Assembly (NCBI GenBank): GCA_000155435.1
Contig: DS990262.1
Span: 273,071 to 337,070 of the forward strand
Length of the DNA stretch: 64,000 bases
Reading direction: 5' to 3'
Source: Clostridiales bacterium 1_7_47FAA
Lineage (GTDB): Bacteria > Bacillota > Clostridia > Lachnospirales > Lachnospiraceae
Below the pieces are notes generated by a model. It saw nothing but the letters and a program-made list of their open reading frames with translations, had not been told where the DNA came from and did not search any database. Shown here in pieces: positions 59,658 to 64,000 of this stretch. Made by a program: the position numbers and the translations under genes. Numbering within the stretch: position 1 is the first letter of the stretch; every line of letters begins with the position of its first letter.

Positions 59658-60455
59658 ATGACGGAGGATAATATGGTGGATTCCGTACCCAGAAGGGTCA
59701 GGAAAACCGATTTAAAATCACAGGTGGAAGAAGAACTTGTCCGCTTTATAAAACACATGGACCTGGCTGTCAACAGGAAGCTGCCAAGGGAGGAAGAACT
59801 GGCCAGGATGTTAGGCGTCAGCCGCATTACCCTGCGCAGCGTTCTGGATGATCTGTCTGCCAAGGGCATGATATTCCGCAAGCACGGGAAGGGCACGTTT
59901 GTCAACAGCAGCTTCTTTGAGATGAAGGCCAGCTTTAACCCGGTCATGCATTTTGCGGATATGATAAGGAACAGCGGCTATGAACCAAGGGTGGAGATGA
60001 TTGACCATCAGATTGTGAAGGCGGACCGGGATGTGGCCGGACGTCTGGAGATAGAAGAGGGCAGCGACGCGCTGGTGTGCGATAAGATATTCTATGCGGA
60101 CAAGCAGATATGCGCTGTTACCAGGGACTATATCCCCCTTTCATACCTGAACGGGGTGGATATGGCGGAGCTGGACCGCTATGTTAATTCTGTATTCTAT
60201 TTTATGTATAAGGCCAGCGGCAAGAAGCTGGAGTGGGATAAGGTGGAACTGAACGCGGTGTACAGCCGGGACGACGCGCTGCTTGACCGGCTCTTAAAGG
60301 CGGCCGGAATCGGGCCTAAGGCGTTCCTGCTGCTTAAAGGGGTAAACTTTGACGAGGAAGGCACCCCGGCTGTGTATACATGGGAGTATGTGGATACGGA
60401 GATACTTAAATATAGCCAGATCCGTAAGAGGATACTGCATTATGAGGATGTGTAG
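59658..60455 (+). CDS. GntR-family regulator (UTRA type)
   Basis: A 265-residue repressor. The winged helix-turn-helix has KLPREEELARMLGVSRITLR and DDLSAKGMIFRKHGKGTFV; the UTRA effector domain follows with LEIEEGSDALVCDKIFYADK and ends in PAVYTWEYVDTEILKYS. A GCAGGAGGGG site precedes ATG at 59658. It stands after the ABC importer but behind a double terminator, so it is transcribed on its own. It may regulate that importer together with the membrane AraC protein on the other side. Confidence 0.88.
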   Translation: MTEDNMVDSVPRRVRKTDLKSQVEEELVRFIKHMDLAVNRKLPREEELARMLGVSRITLRSVLDDLSAKGMIFRKHGKGTFVNSSFFEMKASFNPVMHFADMIRNSGYEPRVEMIDHQIVKADRDVAGRLEIEEGSDALVCDKIFYADKQICAVTRDYIPLSYLNGVDMAELDRYVNSVFYFMYKASGKKLEWDKVELNAVYSRDDALLDRLLKAAGIGPKAFLLLKGVNFDEEGTPAVYTWEYVDTEILKYSQIRKRILHYEDV

Positions 60456-60463
60456 CGGGGGCA

Positions 60464-60490
60464 GGGGCACTTGGAGAAACCAGGTGCCCT
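60464..60490 (+). terminator. Hairpin after the GntR gene
   Basis: GGGCACTTGG and CCAGGTGCCC with an AGAAA loop. No T run. It differs at only 2 of 23 central positions from the terminator at 61389. Confidence 0.65.
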
Positions 60491-60550
60491 AGACTGCAGT
60501 TTTTGTAAAGTTGGTACTGAAAAGGGTATCAGCTTTTTTGATGTTGTAGA

Positions 60551-61337
60551 ATGTATTTATTCTTTGATGAGGTTCAACGCGTACCGGGCTGGGAAGATGT
60601 GATTAATTCGTTTCGGGTAGATTTGAATTGTGATATTTACATTACAGGTTCCAATGTTGGACGGTATTTATTCGACAGTAATTATGCGGGATATTTTAGA
60701 ACGTGAAAATCGAAGAGGACAGAAACGTATCACAGATCCGATTCTGCTGAAAAAGATAGTCATGTTCCTCGCTGATAATATCGGCAGCAGTATTTCCGTT
60801 TCTTCAATCGGGAATATACTTGTGAATGTGGGCTTGTTAGAAGGTGGAAAGCGCAAAGGTACACCGAGCGCACATACGGTTCAGGCTTATGTGAACGCAT
60901 TGCTGGAAGCGTATTTCTTTTATGATATTAAGCGGTTTGACATTAAAGGGAAAGAGTACCTGCGTACCCTTGGAAAATACTATATTGTTGATATTGGACT
61001 GAGAAATTATCTGCTCGGATCCAGAGACCGTGACAGCGGTCACGCATTGGAGAACGTGGTGTACTTTGAATTACTTCGGAGAGGTTTTGATGTTTCCATC
61101 GGAAAGGTGGATAATTCAGAAGTTAATTTCATTGCGGCAAAACCGGACAATAAAATATATATCCAGGTAACGGAATCCATGACAAGTGATGATGTCCGCC
61201 GCAGGGAATTGGCCCCGTTGCAGAAAATCAGAGATAATTATGAGAAGATAGTGTTGTCTTTGAATACCGGAATGGATTCCTCTTATGAGGGGATTAAGTC
61301 TGTTAACCTTATAGATTGGTTGATTGATGATTGTTAA
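60551..61337 (+). pseudogene. Remnant of an AAA/DUF4143 ATP-binding protein
   Basis: Two pieces of one ATPase in different frames. From 60551, MYLFFDEVQRVPGW and then CDIYITGSN are the Walker B and sensor strands. At about 60655 the sequence jumps, in another frame, to DGIYSTVIMRDILERENRRG, which normally lies over 100 residues later, and continues through GKYYIVDIGLRNYLLGSRDR and ENVVYFELLRRGFDVSIGK (DUF4143, nuclease-like) to a stop at 61337. The N-terminal Walker A part and the segment between sensor and DUF4143 are lost, so the protein cannot bind ATP. The second piece, 235 codons, might still be expressed from the GTG at 60630, but has no ribosome binding site. Confidence 0.8.
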
Positions 61338-61388
61338 TATATATCAGATAATGGGATTTTAAAGAGATAGACTTTTTCTATCGACGGA

Positions 61389-61416
61389 GGCACTTGGAAA
61401 AACCAAGTGCCTTTTT
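61389..61416 (+). terminator. Terminator after the ATPase remnant
   Basis: GGCACTTGG and CCAAGTGCC, perfect 9-bp stem with AAAAA loop, followed by TTTTT. Near copy of the hairpin at 60464. Confidence 0.85.
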
Positions 61417-61447
61417 GCACGGCTCCGGCTGGCCAGGGCCGCCAGAT

Positions 61448-62713
61448 TCATACGGTGAACTCCAAATCTTTAAAATACTGGTCAAAGCAGAAGAAGGCAG
61501 CCCCCTTCATTGCAAAGTCCAGCTGGTCCGGATAGGAGCTGGTCCCGTATGAGAAACTGAAGGTCAGCTTCATCCGGTTCTGGATATTATGAAGGGACAG
61601 GTGGTTGATGTTTTCCTCCAGGCTTTTCTGGAAATAACTTCCTGAGTTGGCGTAAATGCCCTGAATGATGATTTCATCGGGGTCATATGTTATCTGCATA
61701 TTATAAATCAGCACGGTAAACTGCTGGATGACATAATCCAGATGTTTCCTGGCCAGGCTGTCACCGTCGTTGGCTGCCTGGAACACCTCCTGTATGGTCA
61801 GGGTGGAAAGGTCCCCGCGGCTCAGGGACGAGACTGCGTGGGTCTTTAAGTCCCGGCAGATCCGCCTGAGCACCGGTTCCCTTGATACGCTGGTTTCAAA
61901 GCAGCCGTAGTTGCCGCAGTTGCAGCGCTCGGAAAAGGTGTAATCCGTGGTGAGGTGGCCGTATTCCCCTACCAGGCCGGTCAGCCCGTGGATCAGATGT
62001 CCCATCCGCAGCTGGCTTCCGCCCACGGTGCTGCTGCAGAAAAGGGTGATTATATTTTTGTTACGGCGTTCCGGGCATTCCAGCAGCTCATAGCAGCCGT
62101 GGAAACGGCTGGTATTGTTAAGGTAGAGCGGTGCGCTGATACGGAGCCGCGCCCTGATATCCTCGATTACATGAAGTTCATTCCCCCACTGCGGCGAAAG
62201 GATTGGACGTGACAGGATGCCCTCTTTGTGCAGGATGATGCCCGCGCATTGGAATACAATGCCGCAAAGCCGTCTTTCATCCAGATTGTTCTGTTCCATG
62301 ACCGAAGAAATCTGCCGGGCCAGGATGGAAAGGACCTCCTCATACGGATATCCTTCCTGGACAGTACAGGACTCCATCGCTTCCCCAAGAACGTTGTAGT
62401 TCATATCATATAGCTGGCATAAGCAGAATTCATGGGAAAAATATGCAGTTATCACATATCCGTAATCCGAGTTCAGGGCATACATCTCCGGCTTCTTGCC
62501 GCCCTGATTGGTGGATTCCCCTTTACCGACAGCATGGATGATGTCCATTTCGGTGAGGTTGTTGAGGATGTTCGTGATTGCTGTTTTGCTTAAGGAAAGC
62601 ACCTGTGCAATATCACGGACAGCCAGGGTGGGGTGGTTCCGGAAAAGCTGTATGATGGACTGATAATTCTGGCGCCTTAAATCAATGGGCTTTGCACCAA
62701 TATTTTTACTCAT
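61448..62713 (-). CDS. ROK-family transcriptional repressor (XylR/NagC type)
   Basis: A 421-residue sugar-responsive repressor. An N-terminal MarR-like winged helix (VRDIAQVLSLSKTAITNILN) is followed by a ROK domain. The zinc site is visible as CNCGNYGCFETSVS, and LVGEYGHLTTDY is the region around the sugar-binding Glu. The usual DxGxT phosphate loop of sugar kinases is replaced by VITAYFSHEFCLCQLYD, so it is a regulator, not a kinase. It is divergent from the sugar ABC ATPase at 63033, its probable target. Confidence 0.88.
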   Translation of the reverse strand: MSKNIGAKPIDLRRQNYQSIIQLFRNHPTLAVRDIAQVLSLSKTAITNILNNLTEMDIIHAVGKGESTNQGGKKPEMYALNSDYGYVITAYFSHEFCLCQLYDMNYNVLGEAMESCTVQEGYPYEEVLSILARQISSVMEQNNLDERRLCGIVFQCAGIILHKEGILSRPILSPQWGNELHVIEDIRARLRISAPLYLNNTSRFHGCYELLECPERRNKNIITLFCSSTVGGSQLRMGHLIHGLTGLVGEYGHLTTDYTFSERCNCGNYGCFETSVSREPVLRRICRDLKTHAVSSLSRGDLSTLTIQEVFQAANDGDSLARKHLDYVIQQFTVLIYNMQITYDPDEIIIQGIYANSGSYFQKSLEENINHLSLHNIQNRMKLTFSFSYGTSSYPDQLDFAMKGAAFFCFDQYFKDLEFTV

Positions 62714-62753
62714 AGGGTTACCTGCTTTCTTTCTGATATTCTGCCTTTCTTAT

Positions 62754-62782
62754 ATTATCCCTAATTTATTAAAAAAAGTCAA
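62754..62782 (-). promoter_or_regulatory. Promoter of the ROK repressor gene
   Basis: On the minus strand TTGACT (62777-62782) and GATAAT (62754-62759) with a 17-bp spacer. Confidence 0.65.
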
Positions 62783-62951
62783 TGTAAAACAAGAAAGTTA
62801 TTCAACAAAAATGTAAAACAGGCCACTGCTTGTTATTGGAAATGAACGAAAAATGCAAATATAGGCGAATGTGCAGGCGAAAATATTAGCAGGAACATAG
62901 GTTGAAACATACTTGGTCATCGTAATTAGACAATTTAATTGGAAAACTATA

Positions 62952-62980
62952 TTGACAAACTACAACGGAAGCAGTAAAAT
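62952..62980 (+). promoter_or_regulatory. Promoter of the sugar ABC operon
   Basis: TTGACA and TAAAAT with a 17-bp spacer, about 50 bp before the start codon. Confidence 0.75.
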
Positions 62981-63032
62981 ACAATCAGCAAGAGGATAAA
63001 ACTGTATAAGGAAAAAGGAGGGAGGGCATGAA

Positions 63033-64000
63033 ATGCATGAAGAATACGTACTGGAGCTATCCGGCATAACAAAGACCTTTCCGGGGGTCAGGGCACTGGA
63101 CCGTGTAAGCTTCCAGGTCAGGAAGGGAACCGTACATTCACTGGTAGGCGAGAACGGGGCCGGTAAATCCACGCTTATGAAGGTAATTAATGGGATGTAC
63201 AGGGCCAATGAGGGGACTATTTCCGTACGCGGGAAGGTGGAGAGCATCACCTCGCCGGGAATAGCAGAAGGTCTTGGGATTGCAATGATTTTCCAGGAGC
63301 TGGTTTACGTTCCGGGTCTGACGGTGGCGGAAAACCTATGTCTGGGACATCACCCGGTTACGGGGCTGGGACTGGTGGACTGGAAGAAGATCAACAGGGA
63401 TGCCCAGGAACTTTTGGACAGGGAGCAGATTGATGTGAAGGCAACTGCAATCATGGCGGAGGTGTCCATCTCGGACGCCCAGATGATTGAGATTGCCAAA
63501 GCCACCAATAAGGGGGCGAATATCGTGATTATGGACGAGCCTACATCCTCGCTGACCCAGCATGAGTCTGAGCGCCTGTTTAAGAAAATCCGGGAACTGC
63601 GGGAAAAGGGATGTGCGGTCATCTATATATCCCACAAGATGGAAGAAGTGTTCCGGATGAGTGATTACATAACCATCATGCGTGACGGGCACAGCGTCCA
63701 GACAGGCCCGATCAGCGGGTTTGATGAACAGAAGGTAATCTCAGCCATGGTGGGGCGTTCCGTGGAGAACATTTACCCGGAGAAGCGGGGAGAGCCGGGG
63801 AAGGTACTGCTGGAGGTAAAGGATATGAATGCGGGAAGGACCTCCCGCCATATCAGCCTGAACCTGCGCGCAGGTGAGATTGTGGGCATGGCCGGACTGG
63901 TAGGCGCGGGCCGGACGGAAACCGTGCGGGCCATATGCGGCCTGGAACCCTTTGAGTCAGGGGAAATCATTCTGGACGGCAGGACATACACGGGCATGAC
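63033..64000 (+). CDS. Sugar ABC transporter ATP-binding protein (RbsA/MglA type), 3' end missing
   Basis: The frame from ATG at 63033 runs off the window with no stop; 322 residues are visible of an expected 500. The first ATPase domain is complete: Walker A HSLVGENGAGKSTLMKVING, signature region VSISDAQMIEIAKATNKGAN (a relaxed form usual in this family) and Walker B IVIMDEPTSSLT. The second domain starts with SLNLRAGEIVGMAGLVGAGR. RbsA-type proteins have two ATPase domains and energise importers of ribose, galactose, xylose and similar monosaccharides. Permease and binding-protein genes should follow beyond the window, under the ROK repressor. Confidence 0.9.
   Translation, partial: MHEEYVLELSGITKTFPGVRALDRVSFQVRKGTVHSLVGENGAGKSTLMKVINGMYRANEGTISVRGKVESITSPGIAEGLGIAMIFQELVYVPGLTVAENLCLGHHPVTGLGLVDWKKINRDAQELLDREQIDVKATAIMAEVSISDAQMIEIAKATNKGANIVIMDEPTSSLTQHESERLFKKIRELREKGCAVIYISHKMEEVFRMSDYITIMRDGHSVQTGPISGFDEQKVISAMVGRSVENIYPEKRGEPGKVLLEVKDMNAGRTSRHISLNLRAGEIVGMAGLVGAGRTETVRAICGLEPFESGEIILDGRTYTGM

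Larger units (their letters stand above)
62714..63032. other. Divergent region between ROK repressor and sugar ABC operon
   Basis: 319 bp, strongly AT-rich, no gene. It holds one promoter for each direction (62754 and 62952). AT-rich blocks TAATTTATTAAA at 62762 and TTTAATTGG at 62934 are possible ROK operators, which in this family are AT-rich and poorly conserved. A GGAGGGAGGG ribosome binding site ends the region. Confidence 0.5.

Overview
The window reads as chromosome of an anaerobic, gut-type member of the Lachnospiraceae, most like the Enterocloster / Clostridium bolteae group. The signs are near-universal AGGAGG ribosome binding sites, use of TTG and GTG starts, many lipoprotein-fed sugar importers next to AraC, LacI, GntR and ROK regulators, TRAP transporters, and oxygen-sensitive molybdenum and iron-sulfur enzymes. 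This is inference from gene content; no rRNA or other marker gene is present. I see no tRNA, CRISPR array, insertion sequence or phage gene.

Layout. (1) 3-2043: the end of an AraC-type response regulator, convergent with a PD-(D/E)XK-like protein. (2) 2432-10818: a sugar ABC importer followed by a VOC protein, a fucose/arabinose-isomerase-like protein and a large DUF5107-TPR protein, closed by a perfect 15-bp inverted repeat. (3) 10891-16922, minus strand: a GntR regulator and an operon of AtuA-like protein, DUF4387 protein, TRAP-like permease, small membrane protein and sodium:solute symporter, with a strong promoter and a palindromic operator. (4) 17091-21124: an ABC-F protein with an attenuator hairpin that buries its ribosome binding site, a PIN-PhoH ATPase and a zinc-ribbon membrane protein. 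(5) 21268-32256: a divergent LacI-controlled locus with a DapA-like aldolase, three TIM-barrel isomerases, an MDR dehydrogenase, two Gfo/Idh/MocA dehydrogenases and a complete TRAP transporter; three LacI-type operators lie in the divergent gap. (6) 32326-42108: a locus for host-glycan disaccharides (lacto-N-biose / galacto-N-biose): AraC regulator, GH112 phosphorylase, ABC importer, nucleotidyltransferase and N-acetylhexosamine 1-kinase, with a SUFU-domain gene inserted on the other strand. (7) 42436-51859: a CdaR/PucR-type regulator and a six-gene operon of MmgE/PrpD protein, opine-dehydrogenase-like enzyme, SLC13-type permease, FAD reductase, molybdopterin oxidoreductase and four-cluster ferredoxin. 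(8) 51928-60455: a membrane sensor AraC regulator, an iron/polyamine-type ABC importer with two ATPases and one fused permease, and a GntR/UTRA regulator. (9) 60551-64000: a decayed AAA/DUF4143 ATPase between near-identical terminator hairpins, a ROK repressor, and the start of a sugar ABC ATPase that runs off the window.

The genes work as self-contained carbon-source modules: regulator, importer, then a few conversion enzymes. The least familiar module is the 43852-51859 operon, which looks like a soluble NAD(P)H-FAD-FeS-Mo redox chain paired with a PrpD-fold enzyme and an opine-dehydrogenase-fold enzyme; its substrate is unknown. Other points of interest are the ABC-F attenuator, the AraC box at identical spacing in two promoters of the host-glycan locus, and short tandem repeats (10, 14 and 18 bp) in and around several transport and glycan genes. 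All functions come from reading translated sequence and motifs; no database search was run.
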